Under the pieces are notes generated by a model, which made no database searches, had not been told where the DNA came from, and saw nothing but the letters and a program-made list of their open reading frames with translations. From Chlorokybus atmophyticus (Eukaryota > Streptophyta > Chlorokybophyceae > Chlorokybales > Chlorokybaceae): a stretch of DNA of 64,000 nucleotides. The first letter of the stretch is position 1. Every line of letters starts with the position of its first letter. The stretch spans positions 962,912-1,026,911 of the forward strand of contig RHPI01001037.1 of assembly GCA_009103225.1 (NCBI GenBank). Reading direction: 5' to 3'. Of the stretch, positions 13,868 to 23,881 are shown piece by piece. The position numbers and the translations under genes are program-made.

Positions 13868-14830
13868 CTATGCATTGATTGCAACAGCCGAGATAGGTGT
13901 CATTGCTGTTTTGCGCTGCTGCAACTGACACATCAGGGGCCAGGGGTCCTGACCGCGCCACAGTGCCTTGCATAGCCGACGAACTTCCTTGCGTGTAAAA
14001 ATCCAGTCCATGTGTGTAAGAACAACATCTCCGCTTGAGTTGTGCGATGTTTGCCGCTTGACAAAACTAAAATAGCACTGCCCTGCGTTGCGCAGGGTTC
14101 CTTCCACCACAACTTCCTCCGCCACCTCCATTTGATTCCAGACCCCCACGTCCTCTACGTCCTCCTTCAGATCAAAGCACAACTGCTGGATTGCTACCCA
14201 CCCTTTTCCATTGCTGCTCCTAGACATCTTCAAGTTGCGACGGTGCGGCTTTGCATGCTTCAGCCTTTCACCATCCGCGGCAAGAAGGTCCAGAGCAAAG
14301 CAGTCCACTTCCATCTGCTCAACAACTAGAGCGAGCCTCTCCTGCGTGGCTGCAGCAACACCAAGACCCTCGCCGTCACGCGTGTACGAATCATAAACAA
14401 TAATAGATAACTCGTCGCCACGGCCATCATCTTCAACTAAGCAACACCCGTGGAAATGCAGGAGAAGATTGTGACCATTGTGCCGCGCTGTGCAGAAGAG
14501 CATGCAATTCCACGTTTCGCCCATGTCCTTCGAACTCTACATATCTTTTGTAACAACAGTTCACGTAAGCGAGCAGCCTGGGATGCGATGGCCATGTCCG
14601 TTGGTAATACTCCTCGTCAACATCATCAGCTGCTGCCTTCCAGAGTGCGTGCTTACGCTTCGCACCTGCGCGCGGTCTTTCTCACTCAAAGCAGCTATGA
14701 TCTGCCGCAACATGTCGCCCTCAAACACCTGCTTTGCCAAGGCCTTGGCTGCGAGCGTGGCTGCGTCCTTAATGGGGTCATCAACATGCTCGGCAACACG
14801 CGGCCTGGACAAACACTTGATCCGTGCCAT
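13868..14830 (-). pseudogene. F-box-like family copy B, frameshifted
   Basis: The N-terminal part (ATG at 14830; EGDMLRQIIAALSEKDRAQVRS) is homologous to the F-box-like segment of copy A. After it, the frame must shift by two bases to reach ALWKAAADDVDEEYY. It must shift again near 14524 to enter MGETWNCMLFCTARHNGHNLLL, which then stays open to the stop at 13868. ATQERLALVVEQMEVDCFAL and ADGERL align with copy A. No credible introns repair both shifts, so I call it a pseudogene, though sequencing error is possible. The C-terminal tail is longer than in A. Confidence 0.55.
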
Positions 14831-15780
14831 ACCGCTGCACAGACACACAGCGGTGTTAGCAGCTGAGGGGTGTTAGAAGCTGGACTGGGGACAACTGCAA
14901 ACAACTAACTATCTTGGCACCAACGATTTGGCCTCACGGCATGAAAACACCTAGTACTAGCCTAAGCTTTTGACCCAATCATTGGTTCTCCGTCTCGCAA
15001 ACACATGATGCATTGCCTTCCAACAACAGAGTTGGTTGTTCTATCTAAGTGGTAGCTTACAAACATCATGCGTTTGCACCAACTGACTTGAAGGATCGGA
15101 TGCTGTAGGACAAGCGGCCTGCACATAATGTAGGCTGCTTGGTATGCTTCCCATGAGCGAGGAAGGAATGAAACCCTATGCTGATACGCTGCTAACAAGC
15201 ACGACGCAAGTGCAGTGCTGCCAAGTAAGACTAGCAGCCACGGTCTAGACACTGGAACTTTACAAATGCATGCGAAAGCTAACCTGAGTGTGCGCTTTGC
15301 TGTAGCCTTGGCCGGCTCAATTCCATAACAGGCGGGACAGGAGAAAAGAGGGTGTTGGCTAGCAAGCCGCCACAGAGCTGGCAAATGCCACTCAGACCGC
15401 CGCCGCCTAGAAACAACGTCACGTCAGCACGCTTTAGCGCAAGAAACGAGAGGATTTGGTACTTACTTGATTCAGATTCTTTTGCGTGGGTTTTGCTTGC
15501 TTCGGCCTTAGCTGCTGGAGCTCTGCATTACTGTACCGGGCAAGTATGTGGGGTTATGTGGAGTACCCCATCAGCGAGCATGAAACAATCCGTGTGCATG
15601 CAGCACATATCACATGCATCCCTACTGGTGTGTGATGTGCTGTGCTTCGTCTACATGCCCCTATCTTGCATCATATATTTAGACACAAATCTGATGGACA
15701 ACATCAAGAGTTTAAGTGCATCAAAACACCTTCCTACTACGTAAGCCATGGCTCTATGTGCACGCAGCCACGAAGGCGCG

Positions 15781-15971
15781 CGGGGGGGGGGGGGGGGGGG
15801 GGNNNNNNNNNNNNNNNNNNNNNNNNNNNNNNNNNNNNNNNNNNNNNNNNNNNNNNNNNNNNNNNNNNNNNNNNNNNNNNNNNNNNNNNNNNNNNNNNNN
15901 NNNNNNNNNNNNNNNNNNNNNNNNNNNNNNNNNNNNNNNNNNNNNNNNNNNNNNNNNNNNNNNNNNNNNNN
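15781..15971. other. poly-G run followed by N gap (169 N)
   Basis: About 22 G precede 169 undetermined bases (15803-15971). A long CT repeat begins immediately after. The gap is probably repeat or homopolymer collapse, so its size is not reliable. Confidence 0.95.
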
Positions 15972-16031
<60 letters not shown>

Positions 16032-16066
16032 CTCTCTCGCTCTCGCTCTCGCTCTCGCGATCTCTC
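15972..16066. repeat. (CT)n microsatellite
   Basis: A pure CT run directly after the N gap, decaying into CTCTCG repeats to about 16066. It is the second long purine/pyrimidine dinucleotide run in the window. Confidence 0.95.
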
Positions 16067-16274
16067 GCTTGCGCGTGCGTTCGCCATGGTGATGCTGTTG
16101 TGCATAGTATGAACGCTGCCAGCTGTGTCTATAGCTGGGCTGATAGCATAAGTAGCAAACCGACACAGGTGTTTGATTGTCATGCTGTCCACGTTGTGTG
16201 CGCCAACAGACATTGTGCCCTCAAACATTTTTCAACATGTGCAAGCTTTAAGTGAGAGCTTGCAAGCGCGTCCA

Positions 16275-16925
16275 AAAAGCAATATGGGTCCATACATGGC
16301 TTAGAGTGGCTAAGGGTGCCAAAGACCTCCAACCTCGCCTTTGCTTTTGTGAAGCACAACGGGCGCAATCTTCTCAAGCCTTAAGAGCCTGATGGATGGG
16401 ACAACGAACGCATTGGCAATTGCCTTATTCTAACTAACTACACGCCCGACGGCGACCACGGGTACAGTCCAGCCACGAGACAGACGCTGACATCCATAGC
16501 AGAACAAATCACCATGGAAACCTTCATATTGAGGTGCGGATGGAGAGCTGCTCCAAGTAGAAACGCAGTGCCTTCTCAAACAGGATTCACAACCTTGGGA
16601 CGTGGGGAGTAACCTTGGCTTGAGGTGCTCTTTCCTACCAAGCAAGGCAGCAGCTACTTTGCGGGGGTCTTGATCCTCACATTCGAAAGCGTGCAAAGGT
16701 CCGACAACCTGAGTGACTACGTCTTGAAAGGCGGGCGCTGGGGCCTTATGGAGACGCCAAAACTTCAAAGAACGCTTTCCAGTCGATTCCAGGCGTAGTT
16801 CATATGCCCATTGCAGTGGTTCACACAAAGTAAAACGTGTTATCAGTTGCGAAGGTGGCATCCAGTGTTGTGACTGTTGTGATTGTCTGTTAGTCAATCA
16901 CTTTATGCGGCCAGTGGAAACTGAT
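16275..16925 (+). pseudogene. F-box-like family copy C (C-terminal half only)
   Basis: Translated in frame from about 16320 it reads KTSNLAFAFVKHNGRNLLKP, stop (TAA), EPDGWDN and onward to ATRQTLTSIAEQITMETF, then shifts frame. It matches copy D over roughly 600 bp in the same orientation, including the same in-frame TAA after NLLKP. The F-box-like N-terminus is missing. The unit ends in GTTAGTCAATCACTTTATGCGG, which also ends unit D. Confidence 0.6.
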
Positions 16926-16954
16926 GTGTTGTAACACATCAGTTTCCACTGGCC
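16909..16954. repeat. perfect 22-bp inverted repeat, 2-nt spacer
   Basis: The 22 bases 16909-16930 are exactly reverse-complemented at 16933-16954 with only GT between. The left arm is the end of duplicated unit C, and the right arm runs into the start of copy D. Its geometry is the same as that of the hairpin at 700-751. Confidence 0.92.
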
Positions 16955-16970
16955 ATCTTCTGTTCCAGTA

Positions 16971-17855
16971 TGCAGTATAGGAGTGCTGAGGCGACCAGCG
17001 CAGCAGTGACAACGCAGGTTTACAAGAATGGCGATCTGGTGCGCTTGATTACGAGATCGTTGAGTTCTAAAGACAGAGCACTGGTTTGCTGCATCAACAA
17101 GCTCTGGAAGCAGTCAGCCGATCATGTCGAAGAGGAATCATCATTCCTCATGATGTTACCAGCAGACGCTGAAGGGTCACGTGCGTAATTGTTGCGCAAT
17201 ATAGACAAGGTTAAAGGCATACACCATAAAGTTGGAAAAGGCACATGGCCTACAGTCGAGAGCGCTTCAGAGACCTCCAAACTCGCCTTCGCCATTACAA
17301 AGCACAACAAGCGTAACCTTCTCAAGCCTTAAGAACATGACGGATGGGAGTGCATTGACGATTGCCTCATTCTTACACACCACACGTCCGACGGCGACCA
17401 CGTGTACAGTTCAGCCACGCAAGAGACGCTGACATCCATAGCAGGACAGATTACTATGGAATCCTTCATGGTGAGGCATGCGGATGTAGAGCTTCAAATA
17501 GAAACGCAGTGCCTCCTTGAACAGGATATCCAACCTTACATGGAGAATAAGCTCTTCTTCAAGGTGCTCTTTCCTACCGAGCAGGGCAGCAGCTACTTTC
17601 AGCTCTTGATCCTCGAATTTAAAAGCGTTTAAAGGTTTGACAGCCTGAGTGATCATGTCTTGAGGCGGGCGCCGGGTTGGGCCTCATAGAGACGCCAGAA
17701 CTTTAAAGGACGCTTTCCGGTAGCTTGCAGGTGTAGTTCAAATGGCATTTGCAGTGGTTCACACAAGGTAGAACATGCCAACGTGGCATCAAATGTTGCA
17801 GTTAATATGTGTTAGTCAGTCACCTTATGCGGCAGGTGGAAACTCATGTGTCTGG
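16971..17855 (+). pseudogene. F-box-like family copy D, broken
   Basis: It starts MQYRSAEATSAAV and carries the F-box-like segment NGDLVRLITRSLSSKDRAL and CCINKLWK, then loses frame near 17130. The downstream half reads TSKLAFAITKHNKRNLLKP, stop (TAA), then DGWECIDDCLIL, ATQETLTSIAGQITMESFM and QGSSYFQLLILEF to a stop at about 17632. It shares the internal TAA with copy C, so the pseudogene was duplicated after breaking, or one copy converted the other. The duplicated block ends near 17855 (TTAGTCAGTCACCTTATGCGG). Confidence 0.6.
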
Positions 17856-19040
17856 TTTTTGGACTTCATGGATATGCCACCATGCTTGCGTTCATGTTCT
17901 TTGTGGTATGTTGCACAAAAGGTGTATGTGTACCCGATGCAATGCGTGCAACCTGCATGTAGTTAACTATGGCAGACATGCAGGTTACAAGCAATGTTTT
18001 GGGTACACCACAATGTAAAAAAGGCAAGCATATTTGTAACCTGTATGTCACAGTTGCACGACATATGATGGAAAATGCATTACTTATGCAGCTACAGCCA
18101 TGATACCAGGACTAAGCCAGCCTTCTCATTGGCGTGTGTGATTCGAAACACTTGGCAAATCAATGCCTCTCTTCTGGTGAAGTTTGTGCTACCAGCGGTT
18201 TGCCTACTGACTCCGAATTGCGAATTTATACTTGGCAGTCGCAACTGAGTAAATGGCAGCGGCCACAGAATGAAGCCAAAAGCACTGCGTCGCTGCGCTG
18301 GTGGCATATTGTGCAGAGTGCTGCACGCGTGCATCGAGTGCCGTGTAGAGGCAATGCTTTGTGACGTGGGCAGAGATGCGCAGTCCTCGACTGCATGTGC
18401 CTGATCCCGACGGCAGAGGAGGATGTGGTCCTCGCAGGCGCTGGGGAGCGCGGGTAGTTGCGTGCTAGCGTGCTAGTGTGCGCCGCTGTCGCGTGGCTCT
18501 GTGCAGGACGTCATTGCTGTTATGTGTGCGCTTAGACAGCCATGGTCATGACTGGTACCCACTGTACGTCTGTGCTTAATGCCAAGTAGTTTGCATGATG
18601 CCTGATGTACGTCCTAGTCATTCAGTTGACGACAGAGATTGTGAAGAGCTTGTCTGGTGCCATGTTGTTGAGGGATAAGTGTGCTTTGCCAATATTCAAT
18701 CAGCATGCAACTGCTTTCTCAGCAGCCTACGCGCTGACAAGGGAACAGAGAATATATGTGACAGCAGCCTTGCAGCATACCCTCTTTTGTACACCGCTTG
18801 GACTGCCGGCAGTACAAGCAATCATAACACCCTCACTTGCAACCTAACATCCACACTAACCTGATACCAGTGCACCATGCATTGTCCAACTACAGGTAGT
18901 GTCCAACACTATCTAAGCAACTCAGCGAAAGCCGCATCAATGCGATGCTTGTGTCCTGCAACCATGTTGCATATACCGAATGCCACGCTAGGCTAATAAA
19001 CACCAGGCAACGGCATAGAAGCGCCTTGCACAATCAAGAG
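17856..19040. other. intergenic region, no supported gene
   Basis: No gene model. A nested inverted repeat lies at about 17925-18005 (GTGTACCC with GGGTACAC outside, AACCTGCATGT with ACATGCAGGTT inside). The rest has no evident structure. Confidence 0.5.
17925..18006. repeat. nested imperfect inverted repeat
   Basis: The inner arms AACCTGCATGT and ACATGCAGGTT (about 17950-17990) flank an 18-nt loop, and outer arms GTGTACCC/GGGTACAC surround them. It could fold as a long hairpin. No mobile-element ends are visible. Confidence 0.6.
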
Positions 19041-20425
19041 TTAGGGTTGCTTAACCAAGTCACAAACCTGGTCTGCAAGCGCCGCTGCTGTATTGTTCTT
19101 GCCAAAAAATTTGACAAACTCCCCTTGCGGATTCACAAGGTACCTGCGACACGCAATGCAACAAGCGTGATCACTAAGGCACAGGCAATACAACGAGCAA
19201 ATGTTGCATAGCAGTACAGATGATGCCTCACATGATGATAGAGTGATCCACCAAGTAGTCCTTGGTTTCATCTGTCTTTGTGTAATACACGCGGTACGCC
19301 CGTGCAGCCTCCTTTACCGATTCAACTGAGCCGGTAAGGCCAACCAACCTGGGATGAAAGTCTGCACCGCCATGGCAAGCATGAGCAACTTTGCTGACTG
19401 AAAAATTTGCACCATGCATGCCTACCTTTCACATACTCTGCAACTCTTTGAACCGTGTCCCGATCCGGGTCGACAGATATGAACACGGGGAATATCTTCA
19501 CGCCACATCGCTTTTCTGTATAAACCGATGGTGTATGAGCGCCACCATATTACATTTACAGCAGCTCACTTTGCGATTACTGCATTGATTTCTACACTGT
19601 CTTCACAGCACAACCCAATGTACCTATCAGGTTTAAGGCTTCAGACATCTTCACCAGTTCATCAGGGCAGATGTCGGGACACAGCGTGAAGCCAAAGTAA
19701 AGGAGGGACCATTTACCCAGCAGGTCCTTATCGGAAAAGGCATTTCCGTTATGATCTATCAACTTGAAGGGACCACCAATAGCAGCTTGGCCAACTGATG
19801 CGGTGGACGTGACAGCTGCACAAGAGAAGTGAATTCGTTGCATCCAGATGTTATTGGTGTCACAATTGTGCACCAGTAATGCGATGCTAAATGTTGATTA
19901 GAGTACCTTGAAGTTTCTTTTGTCTCTCGCGGTCGAAGAGCACCACCAGTCCCCCTGTAGTCAACGCCAGGAGCCCGAAACTCAACCAAGTCACTGGCTG
20001 AGCACACAACATCACAAGGTACACATGAGAGCTGACACAAACCCGGACACCTTGTATACATAGTTGATACCCAAACTGCTGTCAAGCACGCAGAGGCTTC
20101 CACAAAGGACACGCTCCCTTGCGCAGAGTGCGTGCATTCATGCAGCGAAGCAAACAAATGCAAAAGTGCATGTATGCATGCAGGGGTTGGACTGCACTGA
20201 GCGCCATGCAAACTGCATACAGCAGCTTACGGAGGTTTTGCGGAAAGGTGCTGCTCCAGCAGGCGGTGCAACCTTCGAGTACATGCGCGCAGGTGCTACT
20301 TGTGCATGAGCTTGGCAGCAGGCGACAGGCTCAGACGAGCGTGGCGCAAACGCAGACGTCTGTGCTTGGTCACGAACCAGCCACCGCCGCCTTGCCAGCT
20401 GTCGTGCAACAGCTTGCCAGGCCAT
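19041..20425 (-). CDS. SCO1: SCO1/SenC copper chaperone for cytochrome c oxidase
   Basis: SCO1 delivers copper to the CuA site of cytochrome c oxidase from the mitochondrial inner membrane. Exons (minus): 20231-20425, 19907-19997, 19624-19815, 19426-19515, 19232-19361, 19041-19143 (266 aa, phases agree). The Arg-rich presequence begins [16 protein letters not shown]. One membrane segment follows ([20 protein letters not shown], about residues 67-86). The thioredoxin-like domain has the Cu ligands CPDIC (Cys about 141 and 145) and the conserved His in [10 protein letters not shown] (about 229). [10 protein letters not shown] is a family signature. The upstream small ORF ends only 35 bp before this ATG on the same strand. 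Confidence 0.95.
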
Positions 20426-20460
20426 GATACTACTACCCTGAGCTATGAAACAGTGCGTGA

Positions 20461-20709
20461 TTAAAGGTCCTGCTGCTTGCCCTCCTGGAAGTCCTTGGTG
20501 CGCTCCTGGAAGGCCTTGTCGGCCTCGGCGATGGCCCGGAGCCTGCCGGCGAGCTCCTCCGAGCGGCGGCGGTTCTCCTGCAGCTCCGGCCTGATCCACA
20601 CAACGTAAGCCACGACGCCAGCAAGAGCCCAGGCGGCAAGCCCCTGACCACCAAAACCCACCGACTGCGACACTAGCTGCCTAAACCGCCGCCCAGCACT
20701 CCCCGCCAT
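20461..20709 (-). CDS. small single-membrane-span protein, unknown family
   Basis: Intronless, GC-rich ORF of 82 aa (MAGSAGRRFRQLVSQ...). A basic N-terminus leads into one hydrophobic segment (about residues 24-38, AAWALAGVVAYVVWI), then a charged, probably helical tail (RPELQENRRRSEELAGRLRA...). This layout is typical of small mitochondrial inner-membrane proteins, but I recognise no family. Its stop codon is 35 bp from the SCO1 start, too little for a normal terminator plus promoter, so the two may share one transcript. The length, the codon bias and the head-to-head RRP36 gene support it as real. Confidence 0.65.
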   Translation of the reverse strand: MAGSAGRRFRQLVSQSVGFGGQGLAAWALAGVVAYVVWIRPELQENRRRSEELAGRLRAIAEADKAFQERTKDFQEGKQQDL

Positions 20710-20904
20710 AGGCTTCAGCAAAAACTTTAATCCGCCTCTGCCGTCGCCGCCGCCGCTTTCTTAGTGCCGTTGTCGTCGTCGTCGTTGTAGGCTTTGTCGG
20801 CGTTGTTGACGCCTGCTTTGTGCGGGGTTCTCTCCGCAGCTGGTGTCTTTGTGTGCACAGCTGCCTGCTGTGTGGAAGGGCGGCGGGGACGGCTGCAGCT
20901 GGCA
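20710..20904. promoter_or_regulatory. divergent region small membrane protein / RRP36
   Basis: 195 bp between two outward-facing start codons, so the two transcripts probably share a bidirectional promoter. It contains GTCGTCGTCGTCGTTG repeats near 20770-20785. Confidence 0.5.
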
Positions 20905-23193
20905 ATGAAGGCCAGAAGGAGAGCGGTAGAGGAGGAGGAGGAGGAGGAGGAGGAGGAGGAGCAGCAGGAGGAGAGGTTTGAAGGAAGGGCTGCTCGGCGC
21001 GGCAGCGGCGGCAGCAACAGGAGGAGAGGGGGCGAGCTAGGGACGGGTGGGAAGCCCAGTGCCAGGGAGGAGGACGACGAGGAGGAGGAGAGCGACGGAG
21101 ACGGGCAGCGAGCGGATGGCGACGAGGATGCGAGCACCAGCGGCAGCGATGGTGGTGAGGTACGAGTTCTAGCAGGGCTTGACAAGCTGAGAGCCGGAGT
21201 TGGCCTGTACAACTATCTTGCCCGCCGCCGATTATTCCACAAGCACTGGTTTCTACAGAGAAGTTGCGCGTGTTGCTTACATGTCACATTGCTTGCGTTT
21301 CACATTGTTATGCATTAATCAAGTAGCAACAAGAGTTGTCAAAGAACTGAACATAGTCTCTTCCGTGCTTGCGGGCACCCCTGTGCAGTTGCGTTAGTTG
21401 TTTGTTTGCGTGGTCTACATAATCGGTAGACCGATCAACTGGCATGTTTGATAGGTGGGACTGCCTGTTAGTTTTTTGCTGCAATTGTAGACGATTACAG
21501 TATAATAGCGCATTTAGGTGTGGGGACTTGCAAGTCTTTGTGCTTGGTACCCACCCACAACGCAGCCGCGTGCAGATCACACAGTGACATCTCATAGAGA
21601 TCTCAGGATCCCATTAATGACAAACCTCACTGGCAGTCAGAGGGCGACGCAATGGAGAGGGAACTGGAGGCCCAACTAGCCGAAGTGCCCTTTGAGGAGC
21701 TGGAGCTGTTGCGCCAGGATGGCCGCACTGGACCCTCTACCTTCCAGAGACTCGCGTCAAGCATGCGGAAACTGCCCAAGAAGGAAGACCTGAAAAGAGC
21801 TAACAAAAACAGGTTTGTAGCTGGTGACGTCATGCTTCATGCTGTGACTGACAAGTAGAGTGGTTCTGCGCTGCGTTATCATTCATGCAGTACTGTACTG
21901 AAGTCACGTACTCTGCATAACTGTGCTTGATATGATATTTGTGCAGAGTTCAGAGCTGTTGAAGAGCTTGCAGAACAACAGCTCTTGGCACTACTAGGTC
22001 ATTATGTTTTAGCGTTCATGTGTACTTGCAGGCCGCAAGAGTTGTCTTCAAAACGACCTGTCCCGCGATTCCGGGAAGTCATTTCACTGCCAAAGGTGGA
22101 GCATTGGCTTGTTATAATTGTCACCACCTCGAGTCGAGTTGCACACTGCACAAGCATGGTCTGACATCGTGCTTGACATTGTTCTTGAACAGGTCGGTCA
22201 GGATCCCCGCTTTGATGATACGGTGGGGCAGTTCGATAAAGACAGGCAAGTATCCAATCAGCATGTGTGACTCATATAATAAGCATTCTGTTTGGGTCGA
22301 CCGCCTCTCTCACGCCTTGTGTTGTCGTGAAAGACATGTATCAGTAAGTTTGTTGCTTGAATTGGAATTCATGCCCTATCCTGATTCTTTGTCAACAAGT
22401 AGACAGCTTATCTCACTAATGGCGATTGTAGGTTCCGCGCACAATACAAGTTTTTATTTGACGAACAGCTACCGGCTGAGAAGCAGGTTGAGTTTTGAAG
22501 CTGGATAGAACGCGCTAGCGCTAACCTGTCGCTATATTGCTGACCGCATTCTTGCAGAGGCTAAGTGCTGAGATGAGCAAAGAGAAGGACCCTGAGCGGC
22601 GCGCAGAGTTGAAGGAAGCCTTGCAGCGGATTGTAAGTGCTCGTCTGGTCAGCGTGTGTTGATACCATGCACATTCCATCTGCACAAGTTGGCTGACAAG
22701 GCTCTTATCACAGAACAACCAGCTGAAACAAGAAGAGCAGCGGCGCAAGCAGCAGACGCGTCTGCAGGAGATGAAGCACAAAGAGAAAGAGGCTGTTAAG
22801 TCGGGCAAGCGACCCTACTACCCCAAGAAATGTGAGTGCGCATCAGAACCTCATATACCAGGCTGCTTGCTTTGATGTTGCCAGTATGTGCATCATACTG
22901 GTTCTTGACTTGTGTTGGTGTTACAGCTGAGCTACGGAAAGCGCTGCTGCTGGACAAGTACAAGGAGTTGAAGGTGAGCGTGTGTCTGCTTGATTGAAGA
23001 GATTGTAATGTTGTGCTGGCATGTGCCAGCAGATGCTGTGATGCGTGTTCCCAGCTGTAGCCTGTTGGGCTGCTATTGATGTGGTTGCGTCATGTAGGAA
23101 AATGGCAAACTGGACACCTACCTGGCAAAGCGCCGCAAGAAGAATGCTGCCAAGGATCATCGATACGTCCCATACAGAAGTCAGAAGTCATAA
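20905..23193 (+). CDS. RRP36: RRP36 homologue, nucleolar rRNA-processing factor (90S/SSU processome)
   Basis: RRP36 acts in early 35S pre-rRNA cleavage for the small ribosomal subunit. Exons: 20905-21159, 21637-21812, 22032-22095, 22193-22245, 22432-22486, 22558-22632, 22714-22831, 22927-22973, 23098-23193 (312 aa). The N-terminus is acidic and low-complexity (a Glu run, DDEEEESDGDG). The family core follows: DPRFDDTVGQFD, YKFLFDEQLP, SGKRPYYPKKSELRK and KRRKKNAAKDHRYVP. The start is MKARRRAVEE, the first ATG in frame that avoids a hydrophobic spurious extension. Intron 4 uses a GC donor (GACAG|GCAAGT), confirmed by phase. Confidence 0.93.
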
Positions 23194-23881
23194 TTGTGTG
23201 GTGCTGTTGCTGCCTGTTCAAGTGGATTGTTCAATCATGAGGGTACACGAGGAACCTACAGGGGACAAGGGTGGCCGGCAATGCTCTACACATTCCTTGC
23301 CCGAAGCAACCTGGCAGTCTTTTGCGTTGGAGCAAGAGCTGCTAGCCATGCTTGCTTGCCACAGTTGATACCTGGCATCTATCTATTAAGCTCTGCCACA
23401 CATGCGCAACCATGGGGATGCATTTGCGCACCAAAACCAAGCTAGCAAGTAGACAACATATTGCATGGGACGTGAGCTTAGATGTTGCTATGGGGATTCC
23501 GAAGTGTTCTAGCTTTTTCTCCTTTACTTGGTTAGAACACGTGGAGTTTGTTCAAGACCAACTTGGCGTGGCTTCATGCTTTGCTCAAGCCCAACAGGTT
23601 GCCCATTTACGTGGCATTGCTTTGGGAAACTGGTAGTTTGGGGCAGACAAGTTGCATGAACTCCGACCAATCACAACGAGTGTCAATTGTTGCTGATAGC
23701 CCTGAAGGTCCATGTTTCATTGAAGGCAGGAGTTCCTGGATTGGTAACTTATCCCCAATGGTTTTCAAGTTTACTCTGCCAGCGCAATGCACAGACCAAG
23801 ACACAAGCTGGTGTCAATCAAGCCATACAGGAGCAGCCCAAATGACAAACCACAACTTGCCGGACAAAGCATGCAATCATA
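23194..23881. other. convergent intergenic region
   Basis: 688 bp between the 3' ends of the RRP36 and capping-enzyme genes. No further gene is seen. Confidence 0.55.

Larger units (their letters stand above)
14831..16270. other. intergenic region with assembly gap
   Basis: No gene is recognised. It holds a G homopolymer, an N gap and a CT microsatellite. Confidence 0.6.

Noticed and set aside
16275-17640. In-frame TAA in two homologous copies suggested reassignment of TAA/TAG to glutamine, as in some ulvophyte algae
   Set aside because: Well-conserved genes in the window end in all three stops: MCM7 and SCO1 in TAA, pirin and the capping enzyme in TAG, SPP and TPS in TGA. The copies with internal TAA are also frameshifted.
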